A stretch of 64,000 bases of DNA. Source: Amycolatopsis granulosa. GTDB taxonomy: Bacteria; Actinomycetota; Actinomycetes; Mycobacteriales; Pseudonocardiaceae. The notes below the pieces were generated by a model. It saw nothing but the letters and a program-made list of their open reading frames with translations. It was not told the origin of the DNA and ran no database searches. The position numbers and the translations under genes are program-made. Each line of letters begins with the position of its first letter. Within the stretch, counting starts at the first letter, position 1. Positions 8,889 to 16,793 of this stretch are shown here, piece by piece. The stretch is from NCBI RefSeq assembly GCF_011758745.1, contig NZ_JAANOV010000001.1, positions 2,976,001 through 3,040,000 of the forward strand, written 5' to 3'.

Positions 8889-10027
8889 GGTTGCTCCTGA
8901 CCGATGTGTGAGGTGAGCAGGCGGTGGAGGCGGACGAAGGTGCCCGGGTCGCCGAACCCGCCCGCTTTCACGAGGATGGGAAACCGGTCCGGTCCGGTCG
9001 TGGCGGCCGCGACGACCCCGGGCTCCGGTTCGGCGAGCAGGTCCAGTGCGCCGATCCGGAGGGCGTCGAGCATTGCGCGGGCGGTCGCGCCGCCGGTGAC
9101 GATGACCGCGTCGAACAGATCCGACCGTCGTGCCGCGACGACCGCTCGCGACAACCGCGCGGCAGCTTCGTCCACAGTGGACTCAGCGGTCCGGTCCGTC
9201 AGGCCGGCTACGCCGGTTCCGGCGAACGTGGTGCCCAGGGTGGCGAGGACGTCGTCGACCGGTCCGCCCGCATCCGCGATGCCGGTGCGCGGCAGGAGCT
9301 GGTCGAGCTGGGCGAGACTGGCCCGGTTCCGGCTGCCCACGACCACCAGCACGCGTTGTACGCGCGGCCGGACCGGCGTGACCGGAGGAGCCGGCGCTGT
9401 GGCTACGGCGCGGGCGAGTGCCGCGGCGATGCCCGGCGAACCCACCCACAGCACGTCCTCGAGGGCTGTCCCGTGGACGATCCGGTCCAGGTCGGCATCG
9501 CAGGCGGCATCGGCGAACACGATCCGGTGCGTGGTCGGTTCCCCCGGCGTCCAGGGGGCGGCCTCGGGCAGCAGGGTCGCCAGCGAGCTCGAGCGCACGG
9601 GATGTGTCGGGTCGGCGGCGAACCCGGTTTCGTGCACCGGGACGCCATCCAGCAGTTGCACGCCGCCGACGGTGGTGCGACCAGCCGCCGGGAACGCGGG
9701 GGCGATGATCGCGGCCCGTCTGCCGCTGGCCGCGAGTGCGGTCCGCACCTCGTCCCGGATGTTGCCGCGCAGGGTCGAATCGATCGTCTTGTACAGCACC
9801 CGGCGGTCGCGCACCGCACGCACGGCGGCGGTGGTGACCCGCGCGGCGACGGCGGCTGGGCGGCGGCGGGTGTCCGTGTCGATCGCGACCACTTCCGGCC
9901 CACCGTCCATCTGCGCCCGGGTCGGGTCGAGCAGCACGCTCGCGCGTAAGCCTGCGGCGAGGAACGGCGCGGCGCCATCAGCCGCGGACGTGAGATCGTC
10001 CGCGATGACCGCGACGTCGTGGTTCAC
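8885..10027 (-). CDS. DUF1537 four-carbon acid sugar kinase
   Basis: 380 residues. DUF1537 hallmarks: VIADDLTSAADGA at the N-terminus, KTIDSTLRGNI, and a C-terminal ATP-binding part with VTGGATAR and LVKAGGFGDPGTF. Family members phosphorylate threonate, erythronate or related four-carbon acids at the terminal hydroxyl. Start is GTG at 10025-10027, 2 bp after the cupin gene's stop, and the stop overlaps the pdxA start. With PdxA it forms the known kinase-dehydrogenase pair of the D-threonate route. Confidence 0.9.
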   Translation of the reverse strand: MNHDVAVIADDLTSAADGAAPFLAAGLRASVLLDPTRAQMDGGPEVVAIDTDTRRRPAAVAARVTTAAVRAVRDRRVLYKTIDSTLRGNIRDEVRTALAASGRRAAIIAPAFPAAGRTTVGGVQLLDGVPVHETGFAADPTHPVRSSSLATLLPEAAPWTPGEPTTHRIVFADAACDADLDRIVHGTALEDVLWVGSPGIAAALARAVATAPAPPVTPVRPRVQRVLVVVGSRNRASLAQLDQLLPRTGIADAGGPVDDVLATLGTTFAGTGVAGLTDRTAESTVDEAAARLSRAVVAARRSDLFDAVIVTGGATARAMLDALRIGALDLLAEPEPGVVAAATTGPDRFPILVKAGGFGDPGTFVRLHRLLTSHIGQEQP

Positions 10028-10029
10028 GA

Positions 10030-10398
10030 TCAGCCCAGGCGGTCGAGGTCGCGCACCGTGCGCGCGTCGTCCACCGCGTCGCCCGTGTTCAGGGTCGTCG
10101 CCGGCTCCATCAGCACGACCTGCGCGGTCGGCAGCGCCACCGGCCGGTGTTCCACGCCGTGCGGGATCACGACGAGCTCACCGGGCGAGAGCTCGACCGC
10201 GCCGTCACGAAGGTCGATACGCAGCTTGCCGTCGACCACGAGGAACAGCTCGTCCTCCTGATCGTGGCTGTGCCACACGAACTCACCCTCGAACTTCGCC
10301 AGCTTCACCTGCATGTCGTGCAGATCGGCGGCGACCTTCGGACTCCAGGTGTCGGTGAAACTCGCGAACGCGTCCGCGAGCACGACCTTGTTCAGCAT
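10030..10398 (-). CDS. Small cupin protein
   Basis: 122 residues, single cupin barrel: WHSHDQEDELFLVVDGKLRI supplies the HxH..E metal motif and GELVVIPHGVEHRPVA the second motif with its His. ATG at 10396-10398 is preceded by GGGAG. It is the first gene of the five-gene operon and could be an isomerase/epimerase or a metal-dependent sugar-acid-binding protein. The frame is open upstream through the LysR gene but has no family similarity there. Confidence 0.85.
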   Translation of the reverse strand: MLNKVVLADAFASFTDTWSPKVAADLHDMQVKLAKFEGEFVWHSHDQEDELFLVVDGKLRIDLRDGAVELSPGELVVIPHGVEHRPVALPTAQVVLMEPATTLNTGDAVDDARTVRDLDRLG

Positions 10399-10534
10399 CG
10401 ACTGGCTCCCTATCTGTGACGATGCCTCAACGATCGACCATCGAATGGCCTGCGTCCAGCACAAGATTCGCACAAACCTGTGAGTCGAACGCACATATTC
10501 ACGGGCGGGGGAGCCGTCCGCCGCGGCGGAGCCC

Positions 10535-11449
10535 TCAGGCGGACTTCCCCGCTCGCTCGTGGGGACCGGGGAGGGTCGCGGAGGCGTTCTCGCGCAGCCA
10601 GCGGTACACCATCCCCACTCGTGGGTCGGTCGCACCGGAACGCGTGAGGAGCACGTACTGGGTGCCGTCCTCGACGAACCCGAGGGGCGCGACGAGGCGT
10701 CCCGAATCGAGATCGTTCGCGACGAGCGGATACGGTCCGATCGCGACTCCCAGCCCCGCAGAGGCGGCCTCCAAACTGAGGTAGAAGTGCTCGAAGGTCT
10801 GCACCGGAGCGGGCGGTACCGCGACGCCGGCGAGACGTGCCCAGGTGTCCCAGGCGACCGGACGGGTAGCGGAAACCAGCCGCGGCAGCGCGGCCAGGTC
10901 GGCGGCCTCACCGATCTTCGCGGCGAGCTCCGGGGTGCAGACGGGGCCGATCCACTCGTGGAACAGGGGCAGCGCTTCCACGCCCGGGTCGAGGTCGAAG
11001 TCGTTGCGGCGGATCGCGACATCGACGCCGGCCCGGCGCAGGTCGATGGCCCCGCCGGCGGCGGACAGATGCACGTCCAGGCCCGGGTTCGCCCCGGTCA
11101 GCGAGCCGAGCCGCGGCAGCAGCCAGCGCATCATCAACGTCGGCTCGCAGGAAAGCACGAGAGGATGCGGCTGGGTGCTCGACCGCGCCTGCCGGGCTGC
11201 CGCGGCGAGCCGTCCGAGCGCGTCCACGACCTGCCGGTTCAGCTCCACCGCGGCGGGGGTGGGAACCAGCACGCGTCCGTCGCGGCGGAACAGTTCCACG
11301 CCGAGGGCGTGCTCCAGCGACTTCAGCTGGCGGCTGACGGCGCCATGGGTGACGTGCAGCTCGGCAGCGGCCTTGGTCAGGCTCCCCAGCCGCATCGTCG
11401 TCTCGAAGGGCACCAGCGTGTTCATCGGCGGCAGATCGGTCCAGCTCAT
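10535..11449 (-). CDS. LysR-family regulator (GcvA-like)
   Basis: 304 residues. N-terminal winged helix: FETTMRLGSLTKAAAELHVT, HGAVSRQLKSLEHALGVELF. This is followed by an effector-binding domain with GVDVAIRRND and TFEHFYLSLEAASAGLGVAI, which resembles GcvA/AmpR-type regulators. ATG at 11447-11449 is chosen; an in-frame GTG lies 15 bp upstream. It is transcribed toward the five-gene operon but separated from it by 136 bp, and is divergent from the amino-acid permease, so it probably controls both units. Confidence 0.88.
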   Translation of the reverse strand: MSWTDLPPMNTLVPFETTMRLGSLTKAAAELHVTHGAVSRQLKSLEHALGVELFRRDGRVLVPTPAAVELNRQVVDALGRLAAAARQARSSTQPHPLVLSCEPTLMMRWLLPRLGSLTGANPGLDVHLSAAGGAIDLRRAGVDVAIRRNDFDLDPGVEALPLFHEWIGPVCTPELAAKIGEAADLAALPRLVSATRPVAWDTWARLAGVAVPPAPVQTFEHFYLSLEAASAGLGVAIGPYPLVANDLDSGRLVAPLGFVEDGTQYVLLTRSGATDPRVGMVYRWLRENASATLPGPHERAGKSA

Positions 11450-11514
11450 GTGCGTAATGCTCACACGTTCTTGAGCAAGTTGTGCTTGTTGCGGCGGGAC
11501 TGGCCACTCAATCT

Positions 11515-11537
11515 AGGAAAACTACTCAGATTTTCCT
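11515..11537. promoter_or_regulatory. Inverted repeat in lysR-permease divergent region
   Basis: AGGAAAA, 9 nt, TTTTCCT is a perfect 7-bp inverted repeat in the 291-bp divergent region between the LysR gene and the permease. It lies 66 bp upstream of the LysR start, where LysR-type operators are commonly found. It is also A+T-rich compared with its surroundings, as expected near a promoter. Assignment as the LysR site is inference. Confidence 0.45.
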
Positions 11538-11740
11538 GGCGGTTTGCCACCGTCGCTATGCTGGCCGGCGGCCATGCCCCTCGGCAAGCGTTCGGAACTG
11601 ACCCCGAGCTCCGAAGGGTGCTACGGCCCTCGTTGTTGTCGGCCGCTTCCCCAACCCCGTGCGGCCGCTCAGGGGCGTGACTCACGCCGCCGGCGAGGTG
11701 GAGCACGACACGATCGCGCACACGCGCAGTAAGGACGACG

Positions 11741-13204
11741 ATGACTCAGCACAACGTAGTGCCGGAAACCGCGGCAGCCGATGAGCACGGCTACCGCCGG
11801 CACCTCAAGCCTCGGCAGATCGCGATGATCGGTCTCGGCGGCGCGATCGGCACCGGCCTGTTCCTGGGTTCCGGGGGCCGTCTGCACCAGGCCGGGCCCG
11901 CGCTCGCCATCTCCTACGTCATCTGCGGTGTCTTCGCGTTCCTGGTGCTGCGCGCCCTCGGTGAGCTGATCTCACACCGGCCGTCCTCGGGCTCGTTCGT
12001 CTCCTACACGCGGGAATTCTTCGGGGAGAAGTGGGCGTTCGCCGTCGGCTGGACGTACTGGCTGAACTGGGTCGTGGTCACCATCATCGACTCCACCGCG
12101 GTGGCCCTCTACCTGTCGTTCTTCGGCAAGTACGTGTCCTGGATGGCGGACGTCCCACAGTGGTGCTACGCCCTGGCCGTCGTCGCCGTCGTGGTGCTGC
12201 TGAACCTGATCTCGGTCAAGGTGTTCGGCGAGCTCGAGTTCTGGTTCTCGCTGATCAAGGTCGCCGCGCTCGTCGTCTTCATGGTCGTCGGCATCGTGGT
12301 GATCATCACCGGCACCCCCGTCGCCGGCCACACTCCGGGTTTCAGCATCCTCGCCGGCAACGGCGGGTTCTTCCCCCTCGGCATCGTCCCCGCCCTCGTC
12401 CTCATCCAGGGCGTCGTCTTCGCCTACGGGTCGATCGAACTGATCGGCACCGCCTCCGGGGAGGCGCAGAACCCGGAGAAGACGATGCCGAAGGCGGTCA
12501 ACGCCGTGGTTCTCCGGATCGCGGTGTTCTACGTCGGCTCGATCGTGCTGCTGTCGCTGCTGTTGCCGTACCAGTCGTACGCCGCCGGCACCTCCGCGTT
12601 CGTCACGTTCTTCGGCGCGATCGGCGTGGACGGTGCCGACGCCATCATGAACATGGTCGTGCTCACCGCCGCCCTGTCCTCCCTCAACGCCGGCCTGTAC
12701 TCGACGGGCCGGATCATGCGTTCCCTCGCCGCACGCGGGTCCGCGCCGAAGTTCACCATCCGGATGACCCGGTCCGGCGTGCCGTGGGGTGGATTGCTGA
12801 TGACCGCCGGCGCGGGACTGGCCGGCGCGTTCCTCAACTACATCGTCCCCTCGGAGGCGTTCGAGATCGCCCTGAACGTCGACGCGATCATCCTGCTGCT
12901 GACCTGGACCGCGATCATCGCCTGCCAGATCCGGCTCCGCTCCCGCACCAAGCGGGGGTTGCTGCCCACCCCGGCGTTCCGGATGCCGGGGGCTCCGGTG
13001 ACCGCCTGGGCCACCCTGGCGTTCTTCGCCGTCGTGATCGGGCTGATGTTCTTCGACACCAGCGGGATCGGCCGCCCCACGGTGTTGTGGTCGCTGCTAC
13101 TGGTCCCGGCCCTCGTCGGCGGCTGGTACCTCGCACGCCCGCACGTCGCGCGCAACGCCGCCGAGCGCGCCGAGACCGGCGCCGACACCGTCACCATCCC
13201 CTAG
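11741..13204 (+). CDS. Amino-acid permease (APC family, AnsP-like)
   Basis: 487 residues with about 12 membrane helices. The APC amino-acid transporter signature is MIGLGGAIGTGLFLGSGG near the N-terminus, followed by helices with GELISHRPSSGSFVSYTREF and GWTYWLNWV, as in AnsP/GabP/aromatic permeases. ATG follows AAGGACGACG. It is divergent from the LysR regulator whose other side is the kinase/PdxA operon, so the imported substrate may be an amino acid related to that pathway, such as a hydroxy-amino acid; this is inference. Confidence 0.9.
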   Translation: MTQHNVVPETAAADEHGYRRHLKPRQIAMIGLGGAIGTGLFLGSGGRLHQAGPALAISYVICGVFAFLVLRALGELISHRPSSGSFVSYTREFFGEKWAFAVGWTYWLNWVVVTIIDSTAVALYLSFFGKYVSWMADVPQWCYALAVVAVVVLLNLISVKVFGELEFWFSLIKVAALVVFMVVGIVVIITGTPVAGHTPGFSILAGNGGFFPLGIVPALVLIQGVVFAYGSIELIGTASGEAQNPEKTMPKAVNAVVLRIAVFYVGSIVLLSLLLPYQSYAAGTSAFVTFFGAIGVDGADAIMNMVVLTAALSSLNAGLYSTGRIMRSLAARGSAPKFTIRMTRSGVPWGGLLMTAGAGLAGAFLNYIVPSEAFEIALNVDAIILLLTWTAIIACQIRLRSRTKRGLLPTPAFRMPGAPVTAWATLAFFAVVIGLMFFDTSGIGRPTVLWSLLLVPALVGGWYLARPHVARNAAERAETGADTVTIP

Positions 13205-13340
13205 GCGGAGCAAGCCCCCGGTCGGCGCTTCTCGCGTGAGGGAGCCGACCGGAGGCTTGGTCGAGCGGTTCTCGGTGACGCTCCTCGGGTTCGACCGAGT
13301 CACGATTTCCCCAAGACCGCGCCCACCGGCCCCGGACAGC

Positions 13341-13370
13341 AGAAAACCCGCCGTCTCCGGCGGGTTTTCT
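13341..13370. terminator. Strong bidirectional hairpin terminator
   Basis: AGAAAACCCGCCG, a 4-nt loop (tctc), then CGGCGGGTTTTCT: a perfect 13-bp stem with an A/T tract on each side, so it can end transcription in both directions. It lies 136 bp after the permease stop. The same layout (terminator followed by a tRNA 3' sequence) recurs at 13980 and 18458. Confidence 0.85.
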
Positions 13371-13374
13371 GTAC

Positions 13375-13429
13375 TGCTGTCTCAACCAGACGCGCGCCCG
13401 ATCGGATTCGAACCGCTAACCTTGCGATG
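13375..13429. repeat. Degenerate third copy of tRNA-Arg att repeat
   Basis: These 55 bases differ at 5 positions from the part of the 113-bp repeat that holds the tRNA-Arg 3' half. Three changes fall in the T stem and one of them (G-C to C-G) is compensated, so a T arm can still be drawn. The 5' half of a tRNA is absent, so this is not a working tRNA gene. Read as an old attachment-site copy left by an earlier integration. Confidence 0.7.
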
Positions 13430-13895
13430 CCGTTTCGGTCATCGCCGACACTCCCCGTTCTTTGTCGATTCCTGCCGCCTCGTGCAACCCGCGGCTGGCC
13501 TCCTTCCAGACCCGCCGAGCCCGGTGCCGCGTTCGCTGCGCACGGCGTGTTTGGCGGCTGAGCTGATCGAGCACGTCGAGCAGCCCGTGAGCAGGATGGC
13601 CCTCCTCAAGCCAGCCCAGCGCGAGCTCAGCCCAGTAGTCCGATGTCCCTTCCAGCGCGAACCGCAGCACCAATTCCCAAGCAGGGCTGATTTGAGCATC
13701 GGGGTGCTCAGTCGTCACGCGGTTGATCTCCCGGTAGGACTGCTCGAGCACGGGGAGCATGCTCATGAGCGCATCCTCCAGTGGAAGCGGGGCGCCTCCG
13801 GTGCCGCCGACGACCCACCGCCCGTCACGGGCCAGCCCAAGCCGAAGCCCATGATGGCCGATCGACGCGACGGGTTCCCAGTCGTGGTCATCCAC
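13416..13895 (-). CDS. Hypothetical protein between att copies
   Basis: 159 residues. Start is GTG at 13893-13895. The N-terminal half has HHGLRLGLARDGRWVVGG, the middle LEQSYREINRVTTEHPDAQI and SDYWAELALGWLEEGHPAHG, and the C-terminus is Arg-rich. No signal peptide or membrane segment. I do not recognise it; it resembles small soluble helical proteins found in mobile regions. Its last four codons lie inside the degenerate att repeat, which suggests that its 3' end was formed or kept by the integration event. Confidence 0.6.
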   Translation of the reverse strand: MDDHDWEPVASIGHHGLRLGLARDGRWVVGGTGGAPLPLEDALMSMLPVLEQSYREINRVTTEHPDAQISPAWELVLRFALEGTSDYWAELALGWLEEGHPAHGLLDVLDQLSRQTRRAQRTRHRARRVWKEASRGLHEAAGIDKERGVSAMTETASQG

Positions 13896-13955
13896 GAGCT
13901 GACTCTAGCCGGGCCGCTCCCCCACGGGCCGGAAACCAGATGCTGAAGCGGAACA

Positions 13956-14068
13956 CCGCCTTGATCCACCCCGAACAGCAAGAAACCCCCTGTCACCAGG
14001 GGGTTTCTTGGTCTTGCTGTCTCAACCAGACGCGCGCCCGAAGGGATTCGAACCCCTAACCTTCTGAT
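13956..14068. repeat. Left 113-bp direct repeat (att site)
   Basis: Identical base for base to 18434-18546. It contains the tRNA-Arg terminator hairpin and the 3' half of tRNA-Arg (T arm and acceptor) on the minus strand, but not the 5' half. The other copy completes the functional tRNA. This is the classic product of site-specific integration into a tRNA 3' end: a displaced tRNA fragment at the far end of the element. Confidence 0.9.
13980..14009. terminator. Hairpin terminator inside left att repeat
   Basis: AAGAAACCCCCTG, tcac, CAGGGGGTTTCTT: perfect 13-bp stem with T/A tracts. It duplicates the tRNA-Arg terminator at 18458-18487 and would now stop transcription at the left edge of the island. 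Confidence 0.85.
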
Positions 14069-14446
14069 GTGGTTTCCACGAATTCCGAGTAGATGCTGTT
14101 GTTTGCCACTATGGCTCTTGACCTGCACAGATACGATCACCGATTCCCGTCATCGCATACGTTCCCCTTCGTCCTTTCGCGATGATTTTTGGCAATCATT
14201 TGGCGAGGCTGATCGCCCTATCCATGGCGCAGTGGTTACGGTCGGTTCTCAACGTGGCTTCGGGTTGCTCCGGCGCCCGGGCACCGTGCGCAACAGACCG
14301 ATGGGCTTCTCAGCGCCCCGTCCCAGCCAGTGCCGCCAACGAGCCACCTCGACGGCGGGGAGACACACAGCGAGTCGATGGCAACAGGCTGATGACATAA
14401 CGTGACCGGCCGTTGCATTCTGCGCGTTCTGTGCGATCGTGTAAGC
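14069..14446. other. Intergenic left end of island, no gene seen
   Basis: The 378 bases between the left att repeat and vapB have stop codons in all frames that look plausible and no family resemblance. The last part (TTGCAT ... GATCGT just before the GTG of vapB) could be a promoter for a leaderless vapBC message, but this is weak. Confidence 0.4.
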
Positions 14447-15148
14447 GTGGGGAACGTCGTCAGCTTGCTCGATCGTCCGGTCTACCTGTACCGCGAGGTA
14501 GACCGGGTGCTTGGCCTGAGCAACGGCACCACCCGCCGATGGGTCAATGGCTACTCTAGGCAAGGGCGGGACTACCCGCCCATCCTGCGGGTGAAGCCCT
14601 CAGACACCGAGTGGACCACTTGGGGAGAGTTCGTCGAGGTCAGGATCCTCGCCGAATATCGTGATCAGAAGATTCCCACCAAGCGCCTCCGGGCTGCAGT
14701 GGAAGAACTACGCTCCGTGTTCGACCTTCGGTACCCTCTCGCGCATGCCCGGCCCTACCTTGAGGCCGAACGAGGCGACCTTGCGGTCCGAGGCGAGGGC
14801 CTGGCTGATATGGACGACGAACACCTACTAATTGTCCGCACCGGCGAAATGCTGCTCACAGGGCGGGGCCGGTTAGTCTTTGACGAGGCGACCAAGGATG
14901 GCTTAGGGGACGATGACCTAGTGGTCACCGAGATCATTCCTGATCCGAAGTATCCGGACATCGTCGTCAACCCTGAACGGCGCGGTGGGCTACCGACGCT
15001 CAGGGGGCGGAGCATCTTGGCAGCCACTGTAGCTGGAATGGTCAACGCTGGCGACCCGCTGAGCGATGTTGCGTCGGATTACGGGCTCACAGAGGCCCAA
15101 GTGCAACAGGCGATCGACTACTGCGCTATCTACCGGATTGCCGCTTGA
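14447..15148 (+). CDS. VapB45-like antitoxin with DUF433 domain
   Basis: 233 residues from GTG at 14447 (an in-frame GTG at 14402 would add 15). N-terminal helix-turn-helix part: YREVDRVLGLSNGTTRRWVN with a GRDYPPILRV segment. The C-terminal DUF433 domain ends PTLRGRSILAATVAGMVNAG, then DVASDYGLTEAQVQQAIDYC. Length, order and motifs match the Mycobacterium VapB45 type, where the large antitoxin binds DNA and neutralises a PIN-like RNase. The toxin starts 3 bp downstream. It lies inside the tRNA-Arg island, where such pairs often stabilise the element. Confidence 0.85.
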   Translation: MGNVVSLLDRPVYLYREVDRVLGLSNGTTRRWVNGYSRQGRDYPPILRVKPSDTEWTTWGEFVEVRILAEYRDQKIPTKRLRAAVEELRSVFDLRYPLAHARPYLEAERGDLAVRGEGLADMDDEHLLIVRTGEMLLTGRGRLVFDEATKDGLGDDDLVVTEIIPDPKYPDIVVNPERRGGLPTLRGRSILAATVAGMVNAGDPLSDVASDYGLTEAQVQQAIDYCAIYRIAA

Positions 15149-15151
15149 TCG

Positions 15152-15583
15152 TTGACTGTCGAACTTGAGCGCATCCGGTTTGTAGTCGACGAGAACCTCC
15201 TCCGGCTGGGTCGCGCGCTGGTGCAGTTGCGTGAGGATGTCGGCTGTTTCGGCTTGAAGCCGCTGGACGAGGCCTTTCCTGTAGGTCGGTTAGACCCCGA
15301 GTGGATCCCCGCCGTGGGGATACGCGGCTGGGTGGTGATTACAGACGACAAGCATCTGAGAACGCGACCAGGCGAAGCCGAGCTCGCCATCAAGCATCAC
15401 CTAAAGGTGGTGCACTTGGACGGTGTCGGACATAGGACGAGATGGGAGCAGCTTCTTCGCCTTACATCTCACTGGGAGGCCGTGGAGTTGGCCGCAGTCT
15501 CTGAGCCAGAGGGCCCGTGGTGGTTAGCCCTGCGAAAGTCCCAGGCGGTGAAACTTCCCTACCAACCCGGCTCGCCGATCTGA
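15152..15583 (+). CDS. VapC45-like PIN-fold toxin
   Basis: 143 residues, about the size of VapC45 (138). The N-terminal IRFVVDENLLRLGRAL supplies the first acidic active-site residues of a PIN/DUF5615-like nuclease, and GWVVITDDKHLRTRPGEAEL the second Asp group. Expected to be a Mg-dependent RNase held inactive by the antitoxin. Start is TTG at 15152, only 3 bp after the vapB stop, with a weak ribosome site, so translation is probably coupled and low, as often seen for toxins. Confidence 0.83.
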   Translation: MTVELERIRFVVDENLLRLGRALVQLREDVGCFGLKPLDEAFPVGRLDPEWIPAVGIRGWVVITDDKHLRTRPGEAELAIKHHLKVVHLDGVGHRTRWEQLLRLTSHWEAVELAAVSEPEGPWWLALRKSQAVKLPYQPGSPI

Positions 15584-15790
15584 GCTCTCACTCCAGGACT
15601 CGCGGTTGGCAGGATCGGTCGCCGTTAGCCCCTTGGGCCGGCGTCAGGCGCCAGACTTCTGGCTAGCCCCGCCGACTCGAATGGACCTCGAACCTCCCGT
15701 TGAGGGCACGCGGTGCCGTGATAGCATGCAGACACGTACGGAGAACCGAGGTGCCGCCTCCATCCGGCTCGCGACCGGGAGTTCTCGCAG

Positions 15791-15829
15791 AAAGGTGGAG
15801 ACCCGGGTTCGAGTCCCGGCTCCGGAGCA
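15791..15829 (+). pseudogene. tRNA 3'-half fragment
   Basis: GACCCGGGTTCGAGTCCCGG forms a complete T arm (CCGGG, TTCGAGT, CCCGG) and is followed by CTCCGGA, which looks like the 3' side of an acceptor stem. No matching 5' acceptor or D arm is found in the preceding 150 bases, so this is only the 3' half of a tRNA. Confidence 0.6.
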
Positions 15830-15830
15830 A

Positions 15831-15856
15831 TCCGGATGTAGCTCAATAGGAAGAGC
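15831..15856 (+). pseudogene. tRNA 5'-half fragment
   Basis: TCCGGATGTAGCTCAATAGG then AAGAGC has the form of a tRNA 5' acceptor strand and D arm (GTAGCTC...GAGC). The anticodon arm does not follow; instead A+T-rich DNA begins. It sits directly after the 3'-half fragment, as if two broken tRNA genes were joined, with foreign DNA inserted in the second. Confidence 0.5.
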
Positions 15857-15860
15857 CCCC

Positions 15861-16793
15861 TTATGTCTCTTTAATATACTTGCTCCCTTTATTTCGTCTC
15901 CTATTTTTGCTTCTTTCGGGCACCACTCCTTTCCCCCGCGTCCAGAGACCCTCTGATATGGCCGCGTCCTCTAGGTCCTCCCGAGGAATACTAAGCGGTG
16001 TATAGTACATTCGCGAAAACCCCCAAAGAGCCCTCATCCAAGGATCACTATTTCGTGTCTTATCGGCACCTGCGGCAAAGTCTCGAACGATAACCTGTGC
16101 CCACTCTCGACTGCCGATTGGAGCTTTCTGCAAGGCATAATTAATCTCACGGCCGAGGCGCTTCGTAACGGCGAATGATGCGAATATTTCACCAGTAGTG
16201 TACGTTATCCGGCCGTTCGAGATCATATCCTCTGGCTCTCTCCCAGAAATCCTTTTCCACACGGATTTTCCCGCAGTTGTCATATTATCGACATACTCTT
16301 GGAGATCCGTTTCCACCTTGGACCCAGCGTGGATCTGGGCATTTCTTGTGCGACGAAGGAGATGGAAGAGCTCTAACGCCGAGGTTGGCTCCGGAAGGCC
16401 AATACTGCGGTAAAAGATTTCGTGCATGTTCCATGCCTTGATCGGCTTACGTCTCGTATCGAGCGATACCCCGACACTCTTGATCCACGCGAGGATGGTA
16501 GTGACGAAGTCTTCGTGAATAGCGAGCGCATACGGAACAGTGATCGCGCCAAGATGACTGTCTGCGGCAACGAGCAGTTTGCGTGCAAGTTCCGTCTTGA
16601 GATTGAATCTTTTGATATGCGAGACAGCCGGGAAGATGTCTGCAAGCAGCTTATCTGAGCCGGCTGTGAGCTGCAAGGTATGATCAGCGAGCCTTGAGCC
16701 CGCAAGGAGGGCCATTATTGAATTATTTGCCTCTTGCCTTTGTTTAAGATACGCACGGTAATGCGGGAAGTTGATTTCTTTCCGGATCGAAAT
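15861..16793 (-). CDS. HEPN-like putative RNase, A+T-rich, ATT start candidate
   Basis: About 310 residues if translation begins at ATT 16791-16793, or 284 from ATG 16713-16715. The sequence FHLLRRTRNAQIHAG contains R-N-x-x-x-H (R150 to H155 counted from ATT), the catalytic signature of HEPN ribonucleases found in toxins and abortive-infection proteins. The rest is helical, with a very basic C-terminus (RSKNRRRNKGSKYIKET). AGGAGG at 16802-16807 lies 8 nt before ATT; the ATG at 16798-16800 is out of frame and only 1 nt from it, and its frame stops after 18 codons. Base composition is far richer in A+T than the neighbours, so the gene is foreign. Family assignment rests on the motif only. Confidence 0.6.
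   Translation of the reverse strand: MSIRKEINFPHYRAYLKQRQEANNSIMALLAGSRLADHTLQLTAGSDKLLADIFPAVSHIKRFNLKTELARKLLVAADSHLGAITVPYALAIHEDFVTTILAWIKSVGVSLDTRRKPIKAWNMHEIFYRSIGLPEPTSALELFHLLRRTRNAQIHAGSKVETDLQEYVDNMTTAGKSVWKRISGREPEDMISNGRITYTTGEIFASFAVTKRLGREINYALQKAPIGSREWAQVIVRDFAAGADKTRNSDPWMRALWGFSRMYYTPLSIPREDLEDAAISEGLWTRGKGVVPERSKNRRRNKGSKYIKET

Noticed and set aside
13375-14068. Two extra tRNA-Arg genes
   Set aside because: Both places have only the T arm and acceptor 3' side; D and anticodon arms are missing, so they are att remnants.
15625-15846. 73-codon minus-strand frame
   Set aside because: Its PEPGLEPGSPP peptide is the typical false translation of a tRNA T arm; the region holds a tRNA fragment instead.
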